A stretch of 64,000 nt of DNA from Ficedula albicollis (GCF_000247815.1 NC_021674.1:83568513-83632512), one strand, 5' to 3'. Positions 1 through 12,762 are shown, counted from the first letter of the stretch. Numbers and translations are program-made. Notes: generated by a model not told the origin, from the letters alone.

Positions 1-300
1 TATAGGTCACAGTTAATGTGCAACTCATGTTTCTGGGAAGAAACATGGAAGTGGCAGCAAAGGAAGATATAGGTCTCAGATCAGCTAAAAATCACTGAAG
101 ATAAGAAGGTGATTTATAGCAACTCCATTCTCTGAGGGTTAAAGATACTTAAATCAAAAAAGTCTGGTCATACTTCTCCAGCCTGGAATGTTTTTTTTGA
201 GAAGAGATAAATTTATACCAAGCTGTATTTCAGTAAATAATCAAAGATCCCAAGTAATCTTCCAAAGTTTCTCCAAGGTTTTGTTTTTTTGTTTTGTTTT

Positions 301-336
<36 letters not shown>

Positions 337-920
337 TTTTTTTTTTTTGGGAAAATTTATTTTTGTTGAGTCAAGTTTTCTTCCTGACTGGTATTGACCT
401 GTGTGGAGAGGAAGATTTACCCCATGTTCTTTTTCAGATACAGCTTTGTAGCATTTTACCTCTCTTTCACAGCATGTGCTTTAAAGATGTCAGTGTCCTG
501 TGTTCCTGGGACATTTTTTATTTCATCATCCTTATAGAACTTGAGCTAAGCCAATTCCCAGAGAAAAGAAAACATTATTTCTGCATAGGATTAGCTGTTC
601 ATTTTGGGAATATCCAATTGCTGCTCTGGAGAGGAAGGTAATCATGGGTATGTATAATCCCTTCTAGATATCCCAAGGTGGCAGTTTTCTCTGTCTGCAA
701 GTGAAGAGGAAAAAGACAAAATTATAACTAAGAATTTATAGAAACAATGGGTCAAACCTCAACAACAACAAAAGAATGAATGAAATATAAAGTTCCTAAT
801 CTGGAGTAGCTGCTTGCTATGTTTGAGGTACTAAGGAAATGTTTCAGTAGTCATACGCTCTAGTCACAGATGAAATTCCAGCCATTTTTGAAGTGGAAAT
901 TCCTGTGAGTATTTTGAATA
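1..920. other. Non-coding stretch with T tract
   Basis: No gene or recognisable transposon is visible here apart from the T-rich tract listed separately. The two open frames crossing the tract (188-397 and 294-641) are open only because T runs encode poly-phenylalanine, so they are not genes. Confidence 0.6.
279..348. repeat. Poly-T / T-rich low-complexity tract
   Basis: The tract holds 34 consecutive T (302-335), one G, then 12 more T, preceded by TTTTG-like units. It could be the poly(A) tail of an old minus-strand retrotransposed copy, but no recognisable body adjoins it, so simple slippage expansion is the safer reading. Its length is likely polymorphic and hard to sequence. Confidence 0.9.
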
Positions 921-960
921 TGCATATCGGGTCTGGCTGGGCTGCAGCTATCTTTTCTTA

Positions 961-966
961 TAGAAG
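961..966 (+). repeat. Target-site duplication, left copy (TAGAAG)
   Basis: This 6-bp copy directly precedes the solo LTR and is repeated exactly at 1302-1307. The duplicated bases belong to the host ERVL-like LTR. Confidence 0.88.
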
Positions 967-1186
967 TGTTGTTGGATACTGCTGGGAACCAGGGAAAAAG
1001 CAGCCTTGAAGCCTCGCCTTTTTCAGGCTTCACAAGGACAAGAAGTTATATCAATGATTATGCACCTGCAGGGTGCATGAGAGCCATGTGAGAGGCTCGC
1101 GGGATTTTGCAGAAAGCATGTTTTCAAAGAGGTGTTGCCTTCTTGGACCAATGAGTCTTTTCTATTTTGTATCGCACGAACTACCC

Positions 1187-1196
1187 TATATATAAG
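1187..1196 (+). promoter_or_regulatory. TATA box of the solo LTR
   Basis: TATATATAAG lies 35 bp downstream of a CCAAT box (1148-1152). The poly(A) signal begins only 16 bp after it, implying a very short R region as in alpharetroviruses. The second copy has a damaged version here (CTACATAAAC near 61696), so only this copy keeps a good TATA. Confidence 0.65.
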
Positions 1197-1211
1197 ATTA
1201 GTGCTTCTTTA

Positions 1212-1217
1212 AATAAA
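1212..1217 (+). terminator. LTR polyadenylation signal AATAAA
   Basis: AATAAA within 'TTAAATAAAGCTC', conserved in the second copy at 61721-61726. Confidence 0.65.
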
Positions 1218-1301
1218 GCTCTCTCTTTTTTGCTTCTCCATTACACGAAGAACTCTGTGGCATTATTATTTGTGCTGCTCTCTTATAGCTCAAATGCAAC
1301 A

Positions 1302-1307
1302 TAGAAG
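1302..1307 (+). repeat. Target-site duplication, right copy (TAGAAG)
   Basis: An exact match to 961-966, immediately after the terminal CAACA of the solo LTR. Confidence 0.88.
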
Positions 1308-2319
1308 CCTTCCTAGTGTGTGCTCTGCACTTGTGGCTGTAACTGAGTCAGTAGGACAGCAGTGTTTTGGTCACTGCTGAACAGGGTTCACGTGGCATCA
1401 AGGCTGCATCTCCAATGCCATCCACAGGGCAGTGGGCTGGGAGTGGGTGACAGGTTGGGACAGGACATACCCAAGAAAGCTGACCCAGTGGAAGCAATAT
1501 CCCATTCCTCGTGAGGTCATCTTTGCAATAAGAGCTGAGAAAGGAGAAGAAGTGTCACTCTTGATGCTGTGACATTTGTCTTCTAGTGCACCTGCTCTGT
1601 GTGCTGGAGCACTGTTTCCTAGGAAAGTCTGGACATCACTTGCTGATTGGAAGTACAGAATAAATCCTTTTGTTTTCCTTTGCTTCCATGTGAGACCTTT
1701 GCTTTTCTGTTATTAAACTTTACCAGAACCCAGAAGATTTTGATCTTATTTTTCCCTGTGCAGCTGAGAGGGGGAGGTGATACAGTGGCTTGTAGGTGAC
1801 TTGGTCAACCAAGGTCAGCCCAACACACTTTGTTGCAAAATAGTTTTAGTTTCATCTTGAAGTAATGCAAAGCATAACTAGTATATGAGATGCCTTCAAG
1901 TAGTTCCAGATAGGAAGGGAACATAAATTTCTTGTTCTATGAAATTACTCAAATCTTATATTTAGGAGAACACCCTTCTATTTTCTGTGCTTGAAATGTC
2001 TTTCTAAATTGCTGGAACATTTAGCAGAGCAAGAGATCCAGCCTAGAAACTTAAACACTTCTTGTTGCAAGCAAAGGTCTTCCATGAAGTTATTTTAAAA
2101 TTTCCAAGGGTCCTCATTCTGAAGATGCTCACCTGCCTCTGTAAAAGGAATTTATAAAAACATGGGATCAAAGTACTATAAAGTGAATGGCTATTTTTCC
2201 AAGTTTAAAGTGTATTTTGGTTATTCAACTAGAAATGAAAATTGGCTCTATTCAACCTTTTCCTTGGTACATTAAGCTTCATAAACTAAGTTTTATATAA
2301 GTCACAAATTTCCAGACAC

Positions 2320-2355
2320 TGTGTTATGTTATGCTATGTTACATTATGTTATATT
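2320..2355. repeat. Degenerate TTATG-type simple repeat
   Basis: Loose pentamer repetition of the TTATG/CTATG/TTACA kind. It is short and imperfect. Confidence 0.5.
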
Positions 2356-5300
2356 CAGAACCAATCTAAGTTTTCAATCAATTTAAATTTCAAACACACT
2401 TCTTGAAGTCAGAAAACATTTACACATTACAAGTTTTATTTGTATAAGTAAAAAAAATAAAATGCATTACTGCTATATCGTTTGAGTGTGGGAAACACAT
2501 ACTATGGGCCTTATAAATACAAACATAATTTTCAAAGATAGTCTAAGATCCAGGTTGTTACTGAGATTCAGAAAAGCACTTAAAATATTGGTTTATGATC
2601 TATAAGATTCATTATGATATATAAAATTCATATAAGGTATTTTTGAAAAATGTATATTCTAGAGACACATATGAGAAATCTTTGGTTCTTTGCTGTGTGC
2701 AGTACCTTATTAGCTAACACATGAGAACCAAAACAAGTTCTAATCTGAGGTGGAATTTTTTTCCAAATTTTAGAAAAATTTTATGTGCCTCCATCTTGGG
2801 ATGGTTCATTGAAAGAGATAGGCTGTCAGTCTTTCAGCTCTTGTTATTGTGATTTAATCACACTAGGATAACCAGATGTGGCATTTTTGGATGAATAGAC
2901 AACATAAATTAGGAAGACTAATTATTATATTTAATTAATATAAACAATTTAAAAAGGAAAGCAATAACTTAATACATCAGTAACTGAATATCAGTGTATA
3001 GAGAACTGATTTTTTGTTTATTTTCATGTTTCATTAGGTATTTATGATTTTTGGGTGGAAGAGGGAGCAGCTATATATCTGAGTAATATTTTTCAAGCAC
3101 ACTTGGTGGAGACCATAGCCCTACACAGTAGTTTACAGAGAGGGGGGACTTCTGCTGGGATATGGGAGCTTCCCCAGCACCACTGGGAGGAAGAAAAGTC
3201 TGGCAATAATTTACTGCATTGGTTATGATGCTGGAGCAGGACCAGGTTTAGTTCTACCTGTCTGGGATGTTTCCCCAGCTGCCCTCTGACATTTCCCAAC
3301 AGAAAATATTCTATCAAAACCAGATCTGATAGAAATTTGCCTAAATGCTTCTCAAAAAAAAAATCTCATAATCTCCCCCGATGACTTATTCCAGTGCTGG
3401 GCCTCTTGTGCTTTTCTTGCCCCACCTCCTGAATTTCCAGTGTAAACCTATTATGTTTGATCCTTTATCCAGATAACCTGGAGAAGAATTGTCCACAAAG
3501 AAAATCAAAGGGTCAAGAAATGCTGAGCTAAGGTGTGAGTTAAGAAAGATGAACATGAATTTGTAGAAATGACTCAAGAAGAAAAGTAAGAAGTTTTCTT
3601 CTGTTATTAAAGGTATTATACCATTTTGGTGTAATGGGCTGGTTAGTGATCTCTTCAGAGCAAAGGTGATGGGATATTGAGTATGTTGATGTAGTGACAT
3701 AAATAAGACATGATATCCTAAAGACAATAAAGCAAGCTCAAAGTGAATGGAAAGCTGGTCACTCTCCAGCACTATCCTCTCTCCCCTCTCCCCAAATACA
3801 AGAACAATCAGAGCACATCACCACAGAATTTGACTTCTGGCTCCTGTAAAGCAACTAATAAATGCATTTTTCACAAAACAGTGCCTTGGAGTTATCATTC
3901 TTGTCCACTTTCTATAATTCTTGTAGATCTGGTTTCAATTGGATGTATTTAAGTGCAGCAGGAATAGAAAAGCATTCTGGTGACAACCAAGGAAAATTCA
4001 GCAATGACAATTGCTTACTCAGGTTTTTAGTCCCTGAAGCAGAATTTAAAGGCAGCTTTCCCCTCCCCATCTTCCCTTATTCCCTCAGAAAAGGGCCTGG
4101 TGTGTCTAATGGGATATCGCACTTAGAAAGTGATTAGTTAGAGCAGATTCAAATCTAATTATCTTTATAAGTCACTTAGTAATTTCTCTCAAACAATGGA
4201 AAACACAAGATTGTAATTAAGGCTTCCAGCTCATGGCAAGATAAAATGCACACCATGACAGCAAAGCAAGCAGTTGAACAGTGTAGCATGTCATAAAGAT
4301 ATCACCTCAGAGGGAGACTATTGTTCCCTTTAGAGCCTGGGAGCTGTTCTGTAATTGACAAGGAAATTAGGAACAGATGATGATTTTAGAAGCAAATCTG
4401 CTTTTCTTCTGGAATTGTCAAATTTATCTCGGGTAACAGCATCAACTTAGCAGAAGAGAACATAGGTGAACAAAGAACTGCAGCTTGAGGTGTGACCACA
4501 TCACCCAGCAGTGATTCTCTGGGCCACACCAAGACCGAGCAAACCTAAAAGCTGGGTATGCATGTTTTTTATTCCTTTAAGACTACCTGGAGGTGTTCTC
4601 CAGATAGAGAAAGCAGGATTTGACTGCATATCTAGGTAGTTAGGTGACAGGCAGTCTGACCCAGCAGTTGTCTCTGTGCATGCAGAGAGCAGTGATGCAG
4701 CCTGGGTGCAGTCCCAGACACAGGAGAGACTTTGTGTAGGGCAGGGCTGACAGAAGCCATGGGCTTGCCCAGCCCAACCTTCTCCCAGGATTTTAAAACC
4801 AGTCTGTGTAGCCAAGTTGGGCAAGTTTTTGCTTTTTTCTCCTGCAGAGAAGGAAGGCTTTTTACTTCCTTAGCAGAGAACTCAGTAAGTCGAGCAATCC
4901 TTGAGATGTCTGAGAGACAGAAATCTCTGTAAATGCAGTAGGCTCCCCATCTAATTTCACTCCATTAAAGGGTTTATCTGAGAGGGCAGAACCTTCACTG
5001 ATGGAAATTGCAGTGGAGTTCAATGAGTGTGTCTTAGCTGTCAGGTGCACATACCAACCACCAGGCTACAGCTTATTTAGAAATGAGGTTATTTTAGACT
5101 GCAGATTCTCATGACAAAGCAATGTGTTGCAAAACTCTTTTGAAATATTCTTGCCCTATTCTTCCATCTCTCATCCCTCTCCGAGACCCTCTCCCTGCCC
5201 TCATCCCTATGCACTCACTTTCCAACTCTGCTTCCTGTGGCTAAACTACAAACTAGATCTATTGATTTTGATTTGAAAGAGCCTCTCTTTCCTTTAATGA

Positions 5301-6601
5301 CTTTCTTTAATTTCTGGCTTATTTTTGTACTGGGTAATTTCCTGAGTCACAAGCCACACAAAGCTATTCTGGTCCTGCAAAAGAGCAATGGCACACAGCA
5401 CCAGGTAGGAGTGAGCTGTGGGGTGTGAATATCTTAAAACTCCTGGATGCTTCATCTTGTGAAACCTTAGCTCAAGTGTTTTTTATTAAAGTTTCTCTTC
5501 TGGGCATAAACTAAGTACAGATTGACAAGCAGTATAAAAGAACAGGAAAATGACATTCTTGTCTACTGTTTTGGAAGCACCCTAGATGATGATGGATTTC
5601 CAGGCTTGATTTACAATGATTGGAACTGCTGGTTGAAAAGAGAGAGAGTACTCCCTATACATCACATCTGCAAATGGGAAATATGCAGTCCAATCCTCAA
5701 AAGCAGCAGCAGCAGCAAACAAATCTGTAATGCTGTAAGTCAAAAAAAACCATAGAAAACATAGCCTTTTCTTCTTTTGGCATTGCTGAGGATACAGCCT
5801 TGTATTTTCCTAGACTTTCTTGGAATTACATGTCTTGTATCAGAAGAAAGGGAAGCTTGTGATTGGGATTCAGTTCAAAACCAAGATATTTGAACTACAG
5901 TTTCTACAAGTAGGCACCAGCCAGGAGTTCAGGCTCCTGTGGCAGTCGATGCAGTCATCCATGCCTCATTCAGAGCAGTTCACCTCATCCCAGGAGCAGC
6001 TGCTTGGGCTGGGACTCAGTTTCCTCAGCACAGGCTTCCTGTGGTGCTCATGATGCCCAGGAGATCTGCCCAGGGCAGGCACAGCAGACCTCTTTTGTGG
6101 CAGCAACTGAAGGCATGAAAGATAATTCACAGCATCTAAAATTACATTGGACACCTCTATTTAGGCTACTGAATCTTAATCTTACCGTAGCAGCCAGTCA
6201 GCTAAATAACTTTACAATCTGAATATCTGGTTGATAGCTTGATACAAACTTTAGTAGGGTCTCTCATGGTCATATCTGAATCCCTGTACATAGATGTATA
6301 AATTTAGATGTCTTACTCAGCTGAATCCCATTCTATTTGCCAAATCCAGCAAACAAAAAGTTGCTTATTTCTAGAAAAAAAATAAAATGTTGTTTATTAT
6401 GAATACTTTTTATATATATACGAGAGGTCTGCTGATAAATTGAGAAATCAATCCATTGATGGTATCTCTGGGAATGGATAGATTTGGCAGTGTCTGTGTG
6501 CAGATCTGATCTTAAACATTGGCATCTTGGACTTTGGCACTTACACAGGCAACCATGTGAGACTCAGCTCTTATTTTGTGCATCTAGCTGAAACGAGTAA
6601 T

Positions 6602-6634
6602 AAATGACAAGTGGTCATAACCAGCAAATATTCA
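6602..6634 (+). repeat. 33-bp dispersed direct repeat, copy 1
   Basis: Contains 'GACAAGTGGTCATAACCAGC'. The same 33 bases recur exactly at 7108-7140, 506 bp away, while the flanks differ. Confidence 0.85.
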
Positions 6635-7107
6635 TGCTCACATGAGTGCCTGTGGTCTTACATTCTTTCACAATCTTCTTGAACAAAAGCTCTTTGCTTA
6701 CATGAATGCATAAGGAGAAAGGTTGAAGGAAAAAGCCCCCCTAATCCATTCAGGCAACACGCAGCAACTGCAAGATGTTATATTTAATTGTGTATTTTAA
6801 TGCTTCAGCCTTTCACCCAGATGTAGTGAAATCATCCAAAGTTTGAATATCCAGTTTTTAGTATGAAAATAATTTTCTCATGCTGCGTAAGAGTAGCTAA
6901 AAACCTCCTGTGTTTCTAGCACAGGGTACATTCCCCATCTAACAGCTAAGTGGGCAAACAAATGAAACAATAATGAGTGTTTTGAGGAAATTTTCTAAAC
7001 TGGATAAAAATAGTATTCCACTATCATTTATTTCACTTTCTTTCTTTGTCACTACTTAGTGCCCAAATAATTCACGAACCTTTTTTTAAAGGTGCAGCCC
7101 CAAGAAA

Positions 7108-7140
7108 AAATGACAAGTGGTCATAACCAGCAAATATTCA
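7108..7140 (+). repeat. 33-bp dispersed direct repeat, copy 2
   Basis: Identical to 6602-6634. It follows an A-rich hexamer run and is not part of a larger recognisable duplication. Confidence 0.85.
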
Positions 7141-10100
7141 GCAAGTATTTATGTCAAAGCACTGTGACTTATTCCTTTAGCTGATTGAGACTGACTGGAG
7201 GAAATGTGTTTAAAACATGATGAAACACTGGATGTCTAGTCATAAGTAGAATAAAGGATGGTGACAGTGACATGCTGGGCATTAGCATGGGCATTCGTGC
7301 AGATTTCTTCCGTTTAAATTTGTTAATTTTTTAAAGCAGATGTCATTTAATACCCTAGACTTTAAAAAAAAAAATTAACTGGAAATTAGTTATTCTGTTG
7401 CTTATATTTCATTTGGACCATGACAGGCTTTGATGGCTAAAGTGAATATTTTCTTGAGGTTTGAATCTACATCTGATACACCACCTTGTTAAGAAGAAAA
7501 GATATACTGGCCTACTCATGGAAAAACTGTTGGCAAAAGCAATGAGTGTTGATTTCTCTTCCCTTCTAATATTGATCAAGGCTGCCAATAAAGAGGTGCT
7601 TTATTTTACTGCTCTTAGAATTTGAGCTTCTCCCTGTCCTCCTCGACTCCTCAGATTTCCTTTAATCTATATTTAGCCTCAGACAATGTTTCTGGTTTGG
7701 AGAAGAAAAGCCCTTTCAGTATTGCACTTCCAATCGGGGAACTTGAATCCTCAGACACCCTAACCAAACTGATATTTCAGGGCAGTCTAGAAGTGAAGAA
7801 AGAGGAAAGAAATAAATCACTCTAGAGCAGAGGAAATTACCAGCACAATACAAAAGTACTTGAAGCAAGAAGAATAAATTTTCTTTTCATCTATTATTGT
7901 TAGTATGTAGTCCCTTAATAAAATGAGTAGATTAATTGGAAAATAGCCCATAGCCCATTCATAAATAATGAACTAACTATGACATCTTTAAACAACATGT
8001 CCTTGCAGATCAGATGACTGCAGGGCTTACTGAGCCACAGCTCCTTCTGATTTGGCAATAGATAAATATTTCTTGCAGTAAACCGATGGGCTTCTCAAGC
8101 TGCCACATGGCTTTTGTGTAGCCTGCAGATTTTAAAACCAGTTAGATGTTTGCTATAGAAAAAAAGTTCACTCTTTAGCACTGCTTGAAGTGGCTTGAGA
8201 AGAAATGGAAATGAGGAAGATTTTGTGTGGCCAGCTGCCTTGCACAAGAGCCAGCATGCTCCTGCCATCTCTGCAGGGTGCAGGAGGGACCCATTCACCA
8301 TTACCATTCATTTCTGCAAGCCCCACGGTCCCATGCCCCCAGCCCACTAGGAATCTTTTGCAGGAAGCTTGGAGAAGTGGAGTCCCACCATGCTGGCCAC
8401 TGCCAGGCATGCAGAGGGCATGGCACCAGTCAGCGCTGCATCCTCTGATCTGTCTGAGCCTACTATTCCCGGGGCCTGGCAGGAAAAGAAATAAACTCTG
8501 CCTCAGGCAGCTACAGAGTGAGAGTAGCATTGGTAAGGCCAGAATAGGCCATTAGCTCAGCATAAATTATTGAATTTTAGGCAATTATTCTTATCTCAGT
8601 AGTGGTGAATTCCACCCCACTAAAATGCAGCTGCAATGCTTCCTTAGCTTATTCACACTAACAGGAGTACTCCAATTCCCTATTAAATTCTCAGAGCTCT
8701 TAAAATCTGATTTCTGGTGTAAGTATTTTATGGAAAGTGAGTCTTGATGTTAGACTCCAATACTTATTTAAAAATTGCTGATTCTTTAGCTCTACCACCT
8801 TGTGAAATTCACACATTGGACTATTGCTGGACACAGATTAAGAGAATTCATTAAAAAATATTGAACCAATAATTCACTGACATTTCTTGCTGTATTTGCC
8901 TAGCTCTATTAGTTCCTAAATCTCTAAGACCTTTTTAAACATGTGGAGTGAGACTGAGAAAATAAAATGAATCTGTTCTAATGGAGACATTTGTCACTGA
9001 GGCAGATCAGCAAGCCTGAAGTTAAAGAACAGATACTGGGAAATTGAGGACATTGCTGGAAAAAGTTAAAGCCTATGATCACGAGATTTCATAAACTTAA
9101 CCAGTAAGGAGCAGTGGATAGCCCAGACCTCATCCAACTCTGTTTGTCTGAGCAGTGAGCTGGAGCAATGATGATAGCTGAAGTGCTGGCAGTCTGAAAT
9201 ACAGAAATGCTGAACATCAGGAGTTCTTCCCTGAATAAATGCCATGGGAATGGCTCAAAACCCATGTGGCTTCTTAAAATACTCATCAGTTACCTAAAGG
9301 TCAGAAGAAAGCATCCTTAGGTAACTGCAAATGAGCCAAGTATTCTCTGACCTCCAAACTTCAATAGATACTTGGAAAAAGCAGAAAAGAAACTATATAC
9401 TTGGAAATGGTGTATCTGAATGATGAAGGATGAATTTTCAGTTGGTGTAAATGAGCCAGTGTTGATTATTTTCTGTGATACATAAATTTTTAGGCTTCTT
9501 TTACTTACAGCATAAATTGTATCTAGAAGATGGGTTTCTAAACCATGCTATCTCACTTTGCCAGAATATGGAATATATATTAAATGTAAATTAGTACTTA
9601 ATACTTATGTATACTTGTAGATACAGATAAGTCACCTTTCTCCTCTGCTTTATGTCTCTGCCTCTATTTCCTATTATTACTGTTGATCTTTTCAAGTGTA
9701 TATGAAACAAAATCCCAGAGAGGTTGAGGAATCTATACTAACACCTGCTTTTCAGGTGGAGTACTTCTCATTTAATAAATCACCAGCTTCTCTATAATGA
9801 AATTTTTTTTTGTACAATAAGATAATAATTTCTAGTAGTGTACAAATAGTTCATTGCAGAGCTATAACAAAGTGACATGTTTTCATTCTAGTGACAAAAA
9901 TGGTATGCAAATAATATAGTATTACTGGGTATACAGAAGATGGCACTATTTGGGAAATATACATTCACAGAGCCAAGTGCTCCTGCTTTCACTAGTAGAG
10001 GACAGCAGCAATATATATTCATAGCTGTACACAGAATTGCTGGCATTCAGCTGCTGCCATCAGCATTGGCAGATAAGTGCTTTTTTCTTTGAGCTGATAA

Positions 10101-11824
10101 TTTTTACATTTGAAGGAGCAGAAGTGACAAAAATCAGGACCGTATTTATAAAACGAGAAAGGAAACCAAAAATGTGGCCTCTAATAGTGTGCAAACACTG
10201 TCATATTGCTCTAGAGATAGCAGCCTCAAATGAATAGGCACATTTAAATTAGAGAAAACAGGCAATGGGATAAAGTTTTCACGAGGAAAAGTGATAAGAG
10301 GAAAACCAGGTAAAAAAAACCCTCAATAGTTGATTTTGAAACAAATATAAGGGTACATGGAAGCTGGGATTATAAATGGTAAGAGGAAGCATGTCAAGTC
10401 CAGTCTGTTATGTAAGAAATGAGAAATAATGATATCAAGATAAAAGCCTGCAAAGAACCATGATTTCTAATTCTGAATTGTGCAAGTTGTGGGATTTACT
10501 GATTAAGACTAATAGTATTTTTAAAATTATAATTTATTTCCATATGAATGCACCCCTAAAATATCGCTTTCCCAGAACCATAGGAGCTCTTGTTCTCTGC
10601 GTGGTCTTGTGACCAAAAATGACACTCAGCATCCATTTGAAAATAGGACAGAGGCAGAGGAACTGCAATGACAAATCCTCATTTCAGGAACTTCAACCAC
10701 AGACTTTCTTTACATGGCTTGAGAAAAGATGTGCTTCACTGCAATGGCCTAAAGGGTGACAAACAGGTCCGCCTAGAGGGGAGAGAAACTCAGAGCAGCC
10801 CCTCTCTTTCTTCCTTCTCCATACTCTTCCCAGAAGCACCTTGCTAGCCCAGTCCTTGAAACTTTTCATTCTTTAGGAAAAGACCCCATATTTTCTTCCA
10901 CCTATTAGTCTATTCACCATGTCTTTAAATCTGTGATGAAACACAAAAAATACATAGATATGGCCTTTTTGTTCAGATCTGGTAGAAAATGAATCTATTC
11001 CAGCTCCATCAAATGGACATAAAAAACAGAAAAAAGAAACAGCTGTGATGAGAGTTGAAAATGTGACATTCTGGGAGACAGGACACAGCAGCCATCCTGG
11101 CTCTCTGCTGGTCCTGGGCACTTGCTGCTGCAGCTGACTGGACAGTTGGATAAGTAGGAGATTTGGGAAATGTCATGTAAGCTTTTTCCTTAATAAGCAT
11201 AAAAGGTGTCTTTACCTTTCTCTCAAAGGTTACATTTGATGAGCTAAAATACCCTTCAAACACATAGCAGTAGCTATTTCTCAGCTCTTATTTCCTCCCA
11301 ACTTTCATGTGTCTTTTGAGAATAAAGTATTATATTTTTTTCAAGAACAGTAGAAACTTTGCAATGGAAAAATGCCATTTAGACAATCATATCTTTATGC
11401 CCAGAACATAGCCTGTGTTCTTTCCTTCAACTCGCTGAACATTTGTTCAGAAGCTCATCTTACTGTCTTTTCAAAGAAGTGAATACCTCTATTTCAGTGA
11501 GTTACTTTCTATTTACTCCATGTCTCCTCTGATGTATATAAAAAATTGATTAGTTTACTTTAGACTGTGGGTTAGATTAATAGATGCCAATTCTTACTTG
11601 GAATTTCATACTGTAAACACTGAATTTTCTCTTACTAATGCATTCTCCTGTAACATATTTGATCAAATTCTAGGACAGAGTATGTGCATTCACTTGAAGA
11701 TACTGAACCTTCACAGTGCTGTGAAGAAAACTACAAAGGCCATGTTTACCTATTTAATAAAATATTTTACCCTCTGAAGTCAATTGTTAGAAGATGAGGG
11801 AAAGTCTGTGGGTGTTGTCTGTTG

Positions 11825-12460
11825 AGACTTCAGTGCAGCATGTGCCCAGGTGGCCAGAAGGCCAATCCTGGCCTGGATCAGCAATGGTGTGGCCAGCAGG
11901 AGCAGGGCAGGGATTGTCCCCCTGTGCTCAACACTGGTGAGGCCATGCCCTGAGTGCTGTGTCCAGTTCTGGGCCCCTCATTTCAGGAAGGACACTGAAG
12001 GGCTGGAGTGAGTTCAGAGAAGGACAATAGAGCTGGTGAAAGGTCTGGAGCACAAGCTATGTGAGAAGAAGCTGAGGGAGCTGGGGTTGTTCAGCCTGGA
12101 GAAAAAGAGGTTCAGGGGAACCCTTGTTGCTCTTTACCTGGAAAGGGTGTGCTGAGGGGAGGGTTGGTCTCTTCTGCCATGTCTCATGTTTAAAGGACAA
12201 GAGGGAATGGGCTTAAGTTGCACCAGGGGAGGCTCAGATCAAAGGTTAGAAAATTTTTTTTCAATGAAAGAGTGGTTAGGCACTGGAATAAGTTACCCAG
12301 GGAAGTGATTGATTCCTGTCTCTGGACCTGTTCAAGAGGTGTTTGGATGTGGCACTTGGGGACATGATTGAAAGGTGATTACAGCCAGATTAATTGTTGG
12401 GCTAGATGATCTTGAATGCATCTTCCAGCTTTGATGATTCTGTGTTTTGGTGATGCTGTG
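11825..12460 (+). mobile_element. CR1 LINE fragment (ORF2 3' end and 3' UTR)
   Basis: A 5'-truncated CR1 copy. It matches the usual CR1 order of blocks: 'GTGCCCAGGTGGCCAGAAGG', 'GTGTCCAGTTCTGGGCCCCT', 'GGTCTGGAGCACAAG', 'GTTGTTCAGCCTGGAGAA' and the 'GGCTAGATGATCTTGAATGC' type terminus. It ends in the octamer-like tail ATGATTCTGTGTTTTGGTGATGCTGTG. The frame is broken, so it encodes nothing. CR1 is the dominant avian LINE and typically inserts as short 3' fragments. Confidence 0.92.
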
Positions 12461-12762
12461 TTTTTTACAAAGTCCAATATTTCTTCATTGGCTATGAATG
12501 GATAGCAATGTCTACATGGAGATGTCTGTGTGGAAAAAAATCTACATTGAGCAGATAGATCTTGTCTTGGTGCCTACATTTTGAGAGCAATGTTTTCCTG
12601 TTCTGGTAATCTCAGAAGCATTTAAGATCACTTCTGGCCTTTCACTACAGAAAGTTGTTTATGAGAAAAACAGACTTTTTACCAAATCCTGAAGTGATAG
12701 AACAAGAGACAACTGTTTTAAACTCAAGGAGTTTAATTGCATAAAAGGAAGAATTATGTTGC

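Larger units (their letters stand above)
967..1301 (+). mobile_element. Solo LTR, alpha/beta-retrovirus-like (class II) endogenous retrovirus
   Basis: This 335-bp element starts TGTTGTTGG and ends TGCAACA, giving TGTTG/CAACA inverted ends. It is flanked by the perfect 6-bp direct repeat TAGAAG (961-966 and 1302-1307); a 6-bp target duplication is typical of class II retroviruses. A CCAAT box (1148-1152), a TATA box (1187-1196) and AATAAA (1212-1217) follow in order. A second copy of the family lies at 61450-61807 on the same strand. There is no internal region, so it is a product of LTR-LTR recombination. It sits inside the older ERVL-like LTR and is therefore younger. Confidence 0.88.
921..1827 (+). 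mobile_element. ERVL-like avian LTR, interrupted by a younger solo LTR
   Basis: The left part (about 921-966) has the start I associate with an abundant avian ERVL-like LTR (a 'CGGGTCTGGCTGGG' motif). The right part resumes at 1302 with 'GCACTTGTGGCTGTAACTGA', 'CAGTGTTTTGGTCACTGCTG', a block near 1590-1670 around AATAAA, an ATTAAA at 1712-1717, and a terminal 'GTCAGCCCAACACA'. Removing 967-1301 plus one target copy joins the two parts smoothly. The outer ends are blurred and no outer target duplication is evident, so the start may be off by a few bases. No internal retroviral region follows, so this is a decayed solo LTR. The family call is from memory. Confidence 0.75.
1828..11824. other. 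About 10 kb with no recognisable gene or transposon
   Basis: Open frames here are short (at most 128 codons) and none looks like a known family. The content is AT-rich unique sequence with small low-complexity patches: a degenerate TTATG run near 2320-2355, an AT run near 6410, and A runs. A GC-richer patch lies at 8220-8500 with overlapping frames on both strands but no similarity I can name. A 33-bp sequence occurs twice (6602-6634, 7108-7140). The stretch at 4140-4440 reads like a possible conserved non-coding element. Confidence 0.6.

Noticed and set aside
188..641. Phenylalanine-rich open frames
   Set aside because: They are open only because of the T tract at 279-348.
8095..8555. Overlapping frames on both strands in a GC-richer patch
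   Set aside because: Five frames compete over the same bases, none resembles a known protein, and GC-rich sequence has fewer stops by chance.
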